A DNA stretch of 64,000 nt from Cyanoderma ruficeps (Eukaryota; Chordata; Aves; Passeriformes; Timaliidae): positions 27,819,643-27,883,642 of the forward strand of contig VZDJ01007753.1 of assembly GCA_008694505.1 (NCBI GenBank), written 5' to 3'. A program made the translations under genes and the position numbers. Every line of letters begins with the position of its first letter. Position 1 is the first letter of the stretch. The notes under the pieces were generated by a model that saw only the letters and a program-made list of their open reading frames with translations, ran no database searches and was not told the DNA's origin. Below are positions 12,140 to 22,500 of this stretch, piece after piece.

Positions 12140-13257
12140 CTGCAAGGGAGAAGGCGGCACGTTTTAGGCGGCTCGGCTTGGCCCGGCTCGGCCCGAGTGG
12201 GGCCCCGCGCTCCGGCAGCTCCCGCCGCCGCCTGTCCCCAGCGGAGCTCCGCAGCCCCCCGGCAGCCCAGCCCCGGCCGCGGCCTCGGGGCACCCGCGCT
12301 TCTAAATAACGACGTCCCTGGGGCGAGCGGTGGCCCCCTCCTCGCCCGGCCCAGCCCCGGCGAATAAGGGCGACCGCTCGCCCCTCGTCCTGCCCGGGGG
12401 GACAGCCAAGAAAGTACCTAATTGTGGCAGCCGCGGCGGCCGCGGACAGCGGCTCCGCCGGCGCCGGCCGAAAAGCACTCTCCCGCTCCCCCGCCGCTTC
12501 CCGGGACGCGGCCCCGGCGCCTCCGGCTTCCCCCTTCGCCCGCCCGGTGCCCGGCGGCGCGCAGGCGGACGGGCACCGCCGGCTCCCTTCTGGCCCCCGG
12601 GCCGCGACGCTCCCGCCCCGCTGGACGGCGAGAGCCAGGCTCCCGCTCCCCACCACGGCGGGGCTTCCGACCCCGTTGCCCCGCAAAAGCATCCGCGGAA
12701 GGCTGACGTGCGACCAGCCGGGGTGGAAGAGCCGGGCACGATCCTCGGGCAGGAGGAGGAATTTGGGGGTTGGGGGCGCGTCTGGGTTTGAGACCGACTT
12801 TTTCCCGGTCGCGGACCCCCCGTGCCTTCTGCCCGCGGTGCAAGTTGCGCGACAAGCCCCCTTCGGCCACCCAGCCCCGGGCTGACTTACTTGAGGAAAA
12901 GCGGGGATCCGGGTTGGTGCCGTACCATCCTGTCGCCGAAGCGCTGTTCCTCATGGTGTCCTGGTAAGGCGGCAGCTCGCTCATGTTGCCCAGGTTCCCA
13001 TTGCAATAGCCCCCCATCGTAGCATGGGAGAGCTGGGGGACCCCTGCCGCTGTCATATGGTAGGCGGCAGTCACTGTTCCGTTGTGGCCCATGGGGTGCT
13101 GCTGCATGGCCGGCTGAGAAACCTGAGACTGTCTGTAGGCTGACAGGGGAGCCCCCAAGTTACTGGCCTCCATGCCCACTTTCTTGTAGCTTTCCTCCAA
13201 AGGACTCAAGATGTCAGACACTGAGAAAGGAGTCGTATGCTTTGGGCTCATCGACAT
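11469..13257 (-). CDS. NKX2-1: NKX2-1 (thyroid transcription factor 1) homeobox gene, join of 12891-13257 and 11469-12139
   Basis: This nuclear homeodomain transcription factor specifies thyroid, lung and ventral forebrain in vertebrates (family knowledge). The two exons join in phase 1 (GTAAGT donor, TTGCAG acceptor) to give 345 residues. The tinman motif [14 protein letters not shown] is near residues 9-22. The homeodomain spans about 159-218, with the recognition helix [13 protein letters not shown] and Tyr at homeodomain position 54, the NK2-class hallmark. The NK2-specific domain, [17 protein letters not shown], spans about 239-255. The C-terminus LLYGRTW matches the vertebrate family. 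The protein is shorter than the mammalian 371-residue form because the Gly- and Ala-rich tracts around and after the Gln stretch are reduced. The start is the family MSMSPKH methionine; a second ATG lies two codons on. No frameshift is seen. A gap lies just upstream, so the 5'UTR is incomplete. Identity is very secure. Confidence 0.97.
12020..12920. promoter_or_regulatory. CpG island over NKX2-1 intron and exon ends
   Basis: Dense CpG and very high GC run from the homeodomain exon start through the intron into the first coding exon. Such islands are usual at Polycomb-regulated developmental transcription factor genes. Boundaries are by eye. Confidence 0.75.
12140..12890 (-). other. NKX2-1 intron between the coding exons (751 bp)
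   Basis: This is a GT-AG intron interrupting a codon after its first base. It is very GC-rich and CpG-dense and forms the core of the CpG island. Long open frames on both strands across it are composition artefacts and show no homeodomain-like or conserved signature. Confidence 0.9.
12891..13257 (-). other. NKX2-1: NKX2-1 first coding exon (TN-domain exon)
   Basis: This exon encodes residues 1-122 plus one base of codon 123. It carries the tinman motif and the conserved run ending NPDPRFSS. It ends at the consensus donor TCCTCAA|GTAAGT, whose intron bases are complementary to plus 12885-12890. Upstream of the ATG the minus strand reads CCCCAG then CCGCCGAATC. That could be a splice acceptor at 13268-13269, as in the mammalian three-exon form. 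Confidence 0.93.
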
Positions 13258-13274
13258 GATTCGGCGGCTGGGGA

Positions 13275-13357
13275 NNNNNNNNNNNNNNNNNNNNNNNNNN
13301 NNNNNNNNNNNNNNNNNNNNNNNNNNNNNNNNNNNNNNNNNNNNNNNNNNNNNNNNN
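13275..13357. other. Assembly gap (run of N)
   Basis: About 83 consecutive N lie 17 bases upstream of the NKX2-1 start codon, between TCCCC and a homopolymer A run on the minus strand. The gap hides the 5'UTR, or the polypyrimidine tract of an upstream intron. It falls in GC-rich DNA, where sequencing often fails. Confidence 0.99.
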
Positions 13358-15230
13358 TTTTTTTAAAGTCTCGGGGGTGGCAATATCGTGGACGGGAAAC
13401 GGAAGGCAAAGCAAAAAGACCACCATTTGACTGGGTGAAAGGATTTAAAAACAGCTCCCGGGTGGCGAGGCTGTCAGCGCAGCCTTTGTGAGAGCTGGAG
13501 AAACGGGGTGGACTGCCAGTAAGCCAAAGGACAGAATCTCTCTCTTCCCCCACTAAGTTTGGTCCGGAAGGAGCCCCGCCGCCGGGAGGACAACTCTCCG
13601 GAGGGCAGATCTTTCTCTCCGGGCCACAGCTCCCCGTGCCCCGCACTCCCCGCACCGGCTCGTCAGATGCCCCGGCCAGCTGGGGCTGAACAAGCGCTTG
13701 GTGTTTCGCATCTCGGGAACACTCTCTCTGTCTCCTAAGACACTCAGTGCAAGGATCGTTTCTATCCCTAAACCTATAAATTCCTTTCAACTAGGATTTT
13801 TTTTTAATATCTCAGAGAGGGATGGAAGACACAAGTTTGCAAAATTAAGCAGTAATTTAATTGCCTGGGGCGAGAGACCGATGAAAAATAGGTTAGCGCA
13901 AAATGTCGCTTGTTATTCTCAAAGGCAAAGACTCTCACAGTCTCTCGTGGTCCCTCTGAAGCTGAAGCTGCTTTCTAAGGTTATTTATACAGCACGGGAG
14001 CTGGATGGAGAAGACCTCTCCGGTCATCTGCTACACGACCTTGCCAATGAATTCCCTGTAGTTTCCAATAAACTGCAATTTCTGGCACTTTCGGGTCTGT
14101 TCTTGGATCCGGTGTGAAAACAAAAGCGATCCATTCACAGCCACACGCACACGTACAGGCAGCCAGTAGCTAATGTCACTCGGGTCTTTGAAGAAATCTT
14201 CCAACGCCTAGTGTCTCCAAAGCTTATATTTCGGGGTGATCCGGGCGGAGGAGAGAAACCTCCCCCGAGTGTTTCACACCCCGGCCTACGGCCCTGGCAA
14301 CCACAATTTAATTCAGCGATTACCTGAATATTAAGAAAATTACAGCGAAGGTACAGTTAACCCTGGGACTTTGAAGTGTCAAGTAACTATTTAGTAATTG
14401 CACTTGTAAATATGTTTGTGCTCGGCTGGTTCGTGCTTAAAAATGCAAAAGTGCACTTGCTACCCGGGAATAACTAAATATCTTTGTCTAAAGTGGCAGC
14501 ATAAATAGCCGGTCGCTTTGTGGCTGTGCTTGATATTAGTACATAAGGATCATTTTGCTTCAATTGGGAGGCTCTCATTCACTAGGCAAGAAACCGTTTA
14601 GGAGAAAGTAGGTTCCCGTATGAGAGTTAACATCCTTCAAGTGTAAGCCTCAGTCTTGATTACACTTTAGAGCTCTGCAAGAGGTGAGCTTTTCCACACA
14701 AATATAATCGAGGGAACTTTCCTTCAATCAGGCCTCCAGCTCTCTTACATCATCTCAGCTGCTTCTTTCGGCACTAGCTCCCTCAAGGCTGAATATCCCG
14801 AAGTGGGCTGGTTGTGAGTCTGCTGGGTCACCAAAGGCGGAGAAGGGCGACTTTGGGCTAGAAAGGTGTTTGGGTTTTACCTCTTCTTTTTCCTCTTTTC
14901 TTTTAAAACCTTTCAGTCTTGTCTTTCCAGATCTCTGGAACATTTCTTTACCCCCCACCCGCACCCCCACCCGCCCCGGTTTTTTTCCCTTTCTGGGCGT
15001 ATTTTTGAGTATGGTCTTCGGTTTTGTTCCTGCATAGAGAGAGACTCGACCTTGTCTTAGTGGTTTGATTGTTTGGGGTTTGTGGTTGGTTTTTTTCACC
15101 CCGAATTTCTCGGACACTTCATCCCTATGCCTCTTTCACGAGCCTTTAAAAGAAGGGGGTCGATGGAAGGAAAAAAAAATTAAATACTGCGGGATTTGCC
15201 AAAACGACGGCTTGGTCGACTTTAATCAGA
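13358..15230. other. NKX2-1 proximal upstream region
   Basis: GC-rich near the gap (to about 13,690), then mixed. This should include the promoter and any 5' non-coding exon, but the transcription start cannot be placed from sequence. The segment 14,280-14,660 holds several NKX2-type sites. Confidence 0.5.
14280..14660. promoter_or_regulatory. Candidate NKX2-1 upstream control element with clustered NK2-type sites
   Basis: Four CAAG/CTTG NK2-type cores: TCAAGTA (14379-14385), GCACTTGT (14400-14407), GTGCACTTGC (14451-14460) and TTCAAGTG (14636-14643). ATTA cores and a TATA-like ATAAATA near 14,502 are also present. TTCAAGTG is close to the canonical TYAAGTG. Autoregulation by NKX2-1 is known in mammals; the link here is inference. 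Confidence 0.35.
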
Positions 15231-15480
15231 GACGAAAGGCGGCAAGTGACCGCGCAGTTTTTGGGGCAGGAGCAGCGACTCCGTTCCCACCACGGAGTGC
15301 GAGGTGGGGCAGCTGTGTAGGCCCCAGGAGCAGCTCCGGCGGCGGGAGCGGGGAGCGGGGCTCTGGACATTCGGGCGGGCGAGGCTCCCGGGCGGCCTGC
15401 GCCGGCCCCGGAGCGCCGCCACAACCACCCTTTGGCCGCCGGCTGCGCCTGCCAGGGCTTATTTATCTCTCACTCGAATG
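15230..15480. promoter_or_regulatory. Small CpG island upstream of NKX2-1
   Basis: CpG-dense block with no conserved ORF. The minus-strand frame starting at 15424 begins MWRRSGAG, but it does not align convincingly with the mammalian alternative N-terminus. Confidence 0.55.
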
Positions 15481-16480
15481 AGCGCAGGCTAAATCGCCTC
15501 CGAAATATTGCTCGGTTAGGTTATCCCGAGCGAGCCGGGCCTTGGTCTGGTAGAGGGAAGCTAATACGGGAGCGCCTCGTTCACCTTTGCTGGGAAGGGG
15601 CTGAAACTCTCCTGTGCGCGTCTGACCGCTGAGTTAGGAGTACCCCGGCACGCGTACAGCCACAGCTACGTCTAGCTACTTTTCAGCCCGGCTAGGTGGA
15701 CTCGGTGTAAAGGAAAGAGGCCAGCCTTGGCACCTGCTTTCCCGCCCCAAATGAGCCATAACGGGGCGAGTCTCACCATGTACAAGGGGCGAGAAAACTT
15801 CTTTGCCGGTGCCGTGTCCCTTCACGTCTCCCTTTTCTTTGAAACCCTCCACCGGAGTTTCGTCTGCCAGAGATGGCTGCTCCCAGCTTCCGGGGAGGAT
15901 GGCCATCCCGACAGAATCCTGCCTAGGCTACCTTTAGCGATATATTCCTTTACCTGGTGATGCTGCTTAGTAAAACACTCGAGTTAAAAAGAAATGCTAA
16001 GGAGGAGAGCAAGGAAGATGAGATGCGTTCTGCCTGGTGGAAGCATTTTCATGAGAAAGGCACGGTTTTCACCCCGTGTTTGCAGAAATGCGGCTACACG
16101 GACGTCCCTTCAATAGCTTCTGACCCCACACAATCCTTTTGATAACACTCGAGAGGTGGAAGAATGGGAGACTTTGTCAATCAAATGGTGCCAATCCCAA
16201 TGGAAACGGTGCCACCAAGACCGCAGAGCGTTTCCTCATCAACTGGATTGCGGGGGCTGGGAACTCAAGGATCAGCTTTTGAAAGTGCGCGCAGGGCTCT
16301 CCAAAGACAACAATGTCTTTTTTATACGAGCTGCTGTGCCTCCCCAAGGGGAATTAAATATGTTCGGCCAGGCAGAGCTCGGAGGGCTCGGAGGGCAGAG
16401 GGTAAGGGTCCCACGCAAACCGCACGCAAATTCTTTCTCAACAAGAAAGACGCTTTCTAGGTGTAACTTTTTGATACGAA
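15480..16480. other. Non-coding DNA between CpG islands
   Basis: Mixed composition. No repeat or gene is recognised. Confidence 0.5.
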
Positions 16481-17720
16481 GCCATGAGGTGCTCCGTGCT
16501 CCCTCTGGGTCAGTTCACGGGTGCAGCAGGTCTGGCTGCACCCCCTGCCCAGCGCTGCCGCCCCCGCTCCCCGCGCCCAGGAGGCGGCCCTGCCCGCTGC
16601 CCTGCCCGCAGCCGTACAGCCCGCCCTGCCGCGGGAGCAGCCGCTCCTAGAGAGGTCCGAGTTAAAGGTGGCAAGAGCAGATCTGTGACACAGCTCTTTC
16701 TTCGCTTTTGCTCATCAGCCTAAGTCTAACACACTCATAGAGAGATGTAAATGACCACCTGGAAAAATGGCACCACCGAGGCAGCTTGCCGCAATTCTGC
16801 CCTCTCGACCCACCCTGAGCGAGCTCATAGAAACTTCATCTGATTGTTTGTGCATGTGGGTGTAATACACCCTCCGTTTCCCCGTGCTCCCCAGAATGGA
16901 AGATGTGCCCAGCACACCTACGCCGGGAGTGGAGGTTTCCGTAGTGATCGTGTAGGGCGGACTTGTGTCTCTGCCGGCCGCGGGCAGGGCGCTGGGAGCC
17001 GCTCCCCGCCTGGAAAGCACATGCTTGGGCGTGTAAGAAGGCAGGAGTCCTCCCAGAGACGCACCCTGCGAGCGCTACCTAGGCACGGAGCGCTCCGGGT
17101 GGGTGTGTGGGGAAACGCCTGTTGTGGCTCATGGGGACAACTCCTCGCCGTAGGAAAGACCCCCTGCCCTGGCTATCTCGTTAGGGTGGGAGAAACCCCT
17201 CAATACACCGGTGGAAACCTCTCCCCCTGGCGTGGGAACCTAAGGCAACCAGCGAGACCACCAAAGGCTAAAGCGAAAATCCTCACCCCTCCGCAGAGCA
17301 CGCACAGCTGCTCCTCCAGCTGCCCAGGGCGTGGAGCATCTCGCAGCTGGGGGTTCTCGGGGCCCCTTCGCCACCGGTCCCTGGCGGCCCCAATCGCAAA
17401 GCTCTGTGCGAGCGAGGGCAGCGTTGCCTCCGCTCGGCTCTTTTCCCTCCTTCCCCAGTTGCTGGAGGACGGCTGAGCCCTCCTGCCCTAGTCCTCGACA
17501 CCCTCCCCGTCCTTTCCTTCGCCGGGCCGTTCCCGGCCAAGAGGGCTAGGGTGGGGCCAGGCACGGGGTGCCAGGGCAGGTCTCCCGGAGCCGCGGCGGC
17601 GGGCGGAGGGCCGCCGTGCCAGGGCGGGGGCGGCGGCGCCCCGGGCACGCCTCGGCCCGCCGGCCACACCGCGCCACACCGCGCCCCTCCGCGGCTGCCC
17701 GCCGTGGGGACCCGCGGGGA
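16480..17720. promoter_or_regulatory. CpG-rich block, about 3.2-4.5 kb upstream of NKX2-1
   Basis: GC-rich DNA in two peaks (16,480-16,640 and 16,960-17,720), the latter extremely CpG-dense from 17,560. No protein is recognised. It is probably part of the NKX2-1 Polycomb or enhancer domain, or a promoter of an unidentified non-coding RNA. Confidence 0.5.
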
Positions 17721-18340
17721 AAGGGCTGTTTGTAGGCGTGGGTGCCCTGGTAGTCTCGGGTGGATAGCGACAGCACTCGCCCCGATGTGTGAACTAGTCT
17801 GACCACCTCATGTGATATTATCAGCAGTTAATATAAGCCCACCACATCGGGCTTTCTTAGTGTCAGTAGACTGTCACTGCCGCAACAGTGTCAGTACACA
17901 CATACAAGACTTACTGTTGCCCTGAAGCGTTTTTGATACGCCCAACACAGAGGTGATTATGAGGAAGATTACTTGAAGGTGGCTGTTGAGGCAATTTGCA
18001 AAAAGTTAGCCTGTAGAGATAGTTAAAAAAATAAGCATGTTTTATTTCGATATAATATATTTTTAATCGATATGTACCTACAATCAGAATCCCGCCGGGA
18101 CCTATCTATTTATCTGCTTTTGGGTACAGCAATTAGTACATTACATTAGCCATCTTAGGAGTTATGCGCTTTTGAGTGTGTTCCTAGACATGCCTACACA
18201 CACACATACAAGCGTGGGGGTGCATACCTCCGGCAGTGAGTATGCATGAGTATATATTTACGCATACATTCGCAGTCCTCAACCCTGTCGTCTCTTAAGT
18301 GTTTCAAAAAGGAACTCAGCTTTTAAGTGGGTCACCTTGC
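17720..18340. other. AT-rich spacer between CpG blocks
   Basis: Non-coding and repeat-poor, with a short CA-rich patch near 18,195. The portion 17,800-18,180 has the look of conserved non-coding DNA, unproven. Confidence 0.4.
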
Positions 18341-19540
18341 CGCCCTCCCTTCCCCTTCCCTCGCCCAGGCCTGTGGCCGCGCCGGCGCCGGGAAAAGGAG
18401 CTCTCGGCTCCCGGGCGGGGTTGGACGTGGAGGCGACGGACATGGACGTGCCTGTGGGTGCAGAGTGAAGGGGCGGGCTGGGGGTCGCTCCCGGCAGTCT
18501 GGTTTACCGAAGACCTTTTCTGTTTCAGCGTGGCTGGCGGCGGCGGGCGGCCCGGTTTGGTCTCGAAGCCCTCTCCTCATTCCTCCGGACCGCCCCGCCG
18601 AGGGCCGGGGGGGCTGCAGCCTGCCCTGTGCGCGCTGCGGGGCGGGGTCTCTGCGCCCTCCCGGCGCCCTCGGGGCTGCGCGGACGGCGCTCAGGGCCGA
18701 GCCCGGGCGCGCTCCCCCGCGCCGCTGCGAGTGTGCGCGCTGCTGGACGGGCGACCTTTCCCCCTCGACCTTACCCTGGGGGTAACCAAAGCTCCCTTTT
18801 ATTTTCAGTGTCACTTCGGAGTTTGCCTTTTGTTCCCCGTTACCTCTCGCTTCCAGGGATACGGGCGGCTCCCCGCTGGCTCGGGGAAGGGCTAGCGGTT
18901 GCAAAGATATCTCATTTAAAAACGACAATGGAGTCCCTTCGACCAGCCCGTGCGGTGCCCGAGCTTTATTTTCGTGCCGAGGAGAGTGGAATTGTTTGTT
19001 TTGCTTTTGTTTTCACAGCAAAACTCGAGGGCAAGTTACAGGAGGGCTGATAGGAACCTCGGCCTTTCCTCGTTGCCCGTGGGTGCCCAGCAGGGCCACC
19101 CAGCCGAGGGCCGGCGCATCCGGCATATGACCACGGCAGGCCGGGAACCCGCGCAAACGGCGCGGCTGCAGGCGGATCTGCCCGCGGGTGCCCTGCTGTC
19201 GCTGATTTCGGAGTGACCGAGTGCTCTGGTTATTGCCCCCAAGTTCTTTTCTGCCCCTCCTCTGCTCCCCCGTCTGCGGCTTGACCTGAGCTCCCTCAGT
19301 GGCTTTAATTCGGAAGCTGCCATCTGTCCCACTGTGCCCTTGGCTTTCTTTATCTGGGCAGGGACCCCCAGCGCAAGGTGGGCGCCGCGTGCGTTGCCAG
19401 CCGTGCGGAGGGACGATCCGGGGCCGGAGCCCGCGGTCCGCCGGGGCGGCGGGACCTGCAGCCGCCTCCCTCCGCTGGCCGCCGGGGAAAGCGCAGCGCC
19501 GGGCCCGGGCCGCCAGGGCTGGCGCTCACCTGAGCCTGGA
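18340..19540. promoter_or_regulatory. Last CpG-rich block of the NKX2-1 upstream domain
   Basis: CpG-dense peaks at about 18,340-18,780 and 19,040-19,540. No conserved ORF is seen. Just beyond it the composition changes to AT-rich DNA. Confidence 0.55.
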
Positions 19541-22500
19541 GACTTGCTGCTGCTGCTGCTGTTGAAATTTCACCTTAGCCAAAGCAAAATGATATAGCTG
19601 AGGAAACAGAACGGGAATTTGCTCAGTCGCCCTTGGGATGTAATTGCATACGTTTTTACTGTTCATTTCGCCAAGTCTAGGGGGAAGGATTAGCTTCTTT
19701 TACTATATCTACAGCTCCTCCTCAACACCTTCCCATAAAGGTAGCTCTTCCTCTGAGCAAGATTCTTCCCCCTCACTGGAGAAAGTGAAATTTGTCTGTT
19801 TCTGGATCAAGAGGAATTATTTAATAATTTGTGCCTGTTCCAAGAGCTTGCTTTACAGCAGCACAGTCAAACAGTTTCAAATTGTGCTCTTGGTAGTTGA
19901 CGGTGATAAACACAAAAGATTCTCACTCAAAAACTTCTTTTTGGGAGTAATTCATCCTCTTCCCCAGCTACTTCCTACCCTCTGAGCTTGTAGCCCATGA
20001 ATCCATCCCATGAGGGCTGTTCTCAGTCCCTGCACTGCAGGAGCAGCCCAATTGCCCCACACTCTTCTCGAGTGTGGGAAGTGAAGATGCAAGTGCCATC
20101 CCAGGCTGAAGCCCTTGGAGGTAGAGCTGACATGAATCAGGGACCTGGCCTGGTAGGGCCAGAGTGACCCCACTTCCCACTCAAACTGGTAGGTGGCTTG
20201 TTTACAAATAAACAAATATGAGCCTTAAAAATCAACATTTCCCAAGTCTTAAAAAACCCAACCAACCAACAAACCAACCAAATTATNATCAATGTTCACT
20301 CTGACTTGGTTTTCTGTTGTTTCTTTTCTGGAAGAGAGGACACAGAAATCTCCTAAGCAAAGAGGTCCATTTCAGAAGCCGAAGGGCAAACCTAGGGATG
20401 TTTCAGGAGCCCATTTTTCATTTCATGGGGACCAGTGTCTCTGGGAAGATCATGCCCTCAGTCTGGCTAGTACAACTGGTAGGTCTAGTTAAAAGCTGAT
20501 GTAAAAAGCTGCAGCACAAAGGATGCCATTTGTAGCTAAACTCAACAATGAACTTTATTGGTCCTGCTACCAAACCCATTAACAAAGCTCTACACTCTAC
20601 AGCATTGTTTCTGGGGCTGGGTTTTGTTAACCAGTTACTGACATATGTATGTGGCCCAGGGTGCTGATTTAACAGGTGCATTCCTCTTGCCAGAAAAGCA
20701 TTCAGTTCAGTTACCAGTTTCAGCTAATTCAGTTTAAAATACCAGTCTCTGAAGCATTTCCTGCTGTAAATAGGGTCTCAAAAGTTTATTGTACAGTGAG
20801 ATGGATGTATGCATGGCATACATGTCAGGAAAGGCTCTTCTTGAGCCATGAGACCTGTGCCAGGAATTTGACAACTCTGACAACAGCTCCCATTATCTCT
20901 AAGTCTATAGGTCAGGCATCTTGAACTAGATCAGAAGCCATCAGCAGGACTACAGTGCAATACTCCATCTTTCAAAGAGGTGGCTCTAAAAGCAGTGTAT
21001 GTGGCTTGCTCAGCCCAACACCTGTATTGTCATACATAGCAGAGTTCCTGTATTTTATACAAGAAATGGAAATGGGGAATAGTGAGTTACAACTATTTCC
21101 AGCACTGAATAACTTCTGTGACAAATGAGCATCTGTGTTTTTCTGCAACTGTATGAACTTTTGCACAAACATTGTAATTTTCACTCTGCTAAATACGTTT
21201 GTTTATATGAATTGCAGTGTAAAATATAGGATGTTTTTCTTGCCAAGGAAGTTGAAGCAATGGATTCATCGACGTATTTCACCTTTTCATTGTCCTAAGA
21301 AGAACCAGTAATCCAGAAAAGAAATGACAACACTGGAAAGAGATATCTCACCCTTGCAGCTATGTGAAGGACAGAACTGCTCCTAAATGAGCTGGCTCTT
21401 ACTATAACCAGCTGATGTCCATGTCTTCCTCTGTTGTGTCCCAGCAGCAAACTTTCCTTTGGTTAGGATTCTTTGACTCCCAAACTTCTAGGGGATGGGT
21501 AGCACAGTTCCAGTTGCAACCGAGTGTTTATTGAAAGGTTTCCCAGATTTAACAAAAGGTGGGCTCAACCTTGCAGAACCTTTCTTCCTGGAGCTGATCA
21601 ACAAAAAGGAAAGTAGTTCAGCTTGAGGTTTGGTTGCGTTGAAGGACCAAGAGCTGGGAAGCAAAACCAAAGCTTCTTTGTATTGTAACCTAAAAAATGC
21701 ACCCAACGAATTTCTGAAGGTCTGGAAGTATTTTGTCTTTGAATTAGAACAGCACTTTCTATTAAAATAGAAATCCTAAAACATATGCTAAAACAAGTCC
21801 GTGCTAGCAGCTCTATTTTCTGTTTTCCCAGACATTAGTCATTATTAGCATTGTAGTACAGAAGAGTCTCCATGTAGCAGGACTATCTTCTAAATTACTT
21901 TGGATGATAGACATAATGAAGTTAAAAATTTCACTCATCTTTGCCCTGTCATAAATGAAAGCACGTTATACTTATTCAAAAAATAGCTGACCATAGAATT
22001 AGGTTCAAGTTACATTTTCAATGTAGAAATGTTTATGCTGAAAAAGCCTAGATACTTTCTGGAAAGTAGTTTAATCATGTAAAATAGTCCATTAATGGAT
22101 TTTGACTACTATCCAGTTTTTAAAATAATGTCCCTTATAATTAGTTGTTTTATCATTCCTTTATGAGCCTTGCTTATTTTGAATTCCAGGGAAAGAAGAC
22201 TGCTAAGCTGATATAATGAGATAATATCCTTCACTGGCATAAGTAAGGCTACGAGATGGACTGCTACCCACACTGGTAATTATACTTGCTCCATTTCCAC
22301 AACTGGAACCAGAATGAATGCTCTACAGCATTTTACTCTCTCTGAATAACATTAACTGAAAAAAACCAAGTGAGTAACTTGTTTACGTATTAGTGTTGGA
22401 GGAAACAAGCTGAGCTGGCTGTCCTTGAGTCTGTGGAGTCAAACTCATTCAGCAAGCTCTTAGCACAGGACTAAGGAGGAAGCCATTTTACCACCTACAT

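Noticed and set aside
12302..12885. Several frames over 90 codons on both strands in the NKX2-1 intron
   Set aside because: Stop codons are rare because of extreme GC content. The splice sites and family alignment show this is intron.
15146..15424. Minus frame starting MWRRSGAG as the alternative NKX2-1 N-terminal exon
   Set aside because: Beyond the initial MW it does not follow the mammalian alternative N-terminus, and no convincing donor in the right phase was seen.
20056..20078. Nine-base hairpin CCCACACTC / GAGTGTGGG
   Set aside because: A stem of this size is expected by chance in a window this long, and nothing around it suggests an RNA gene or terminator.
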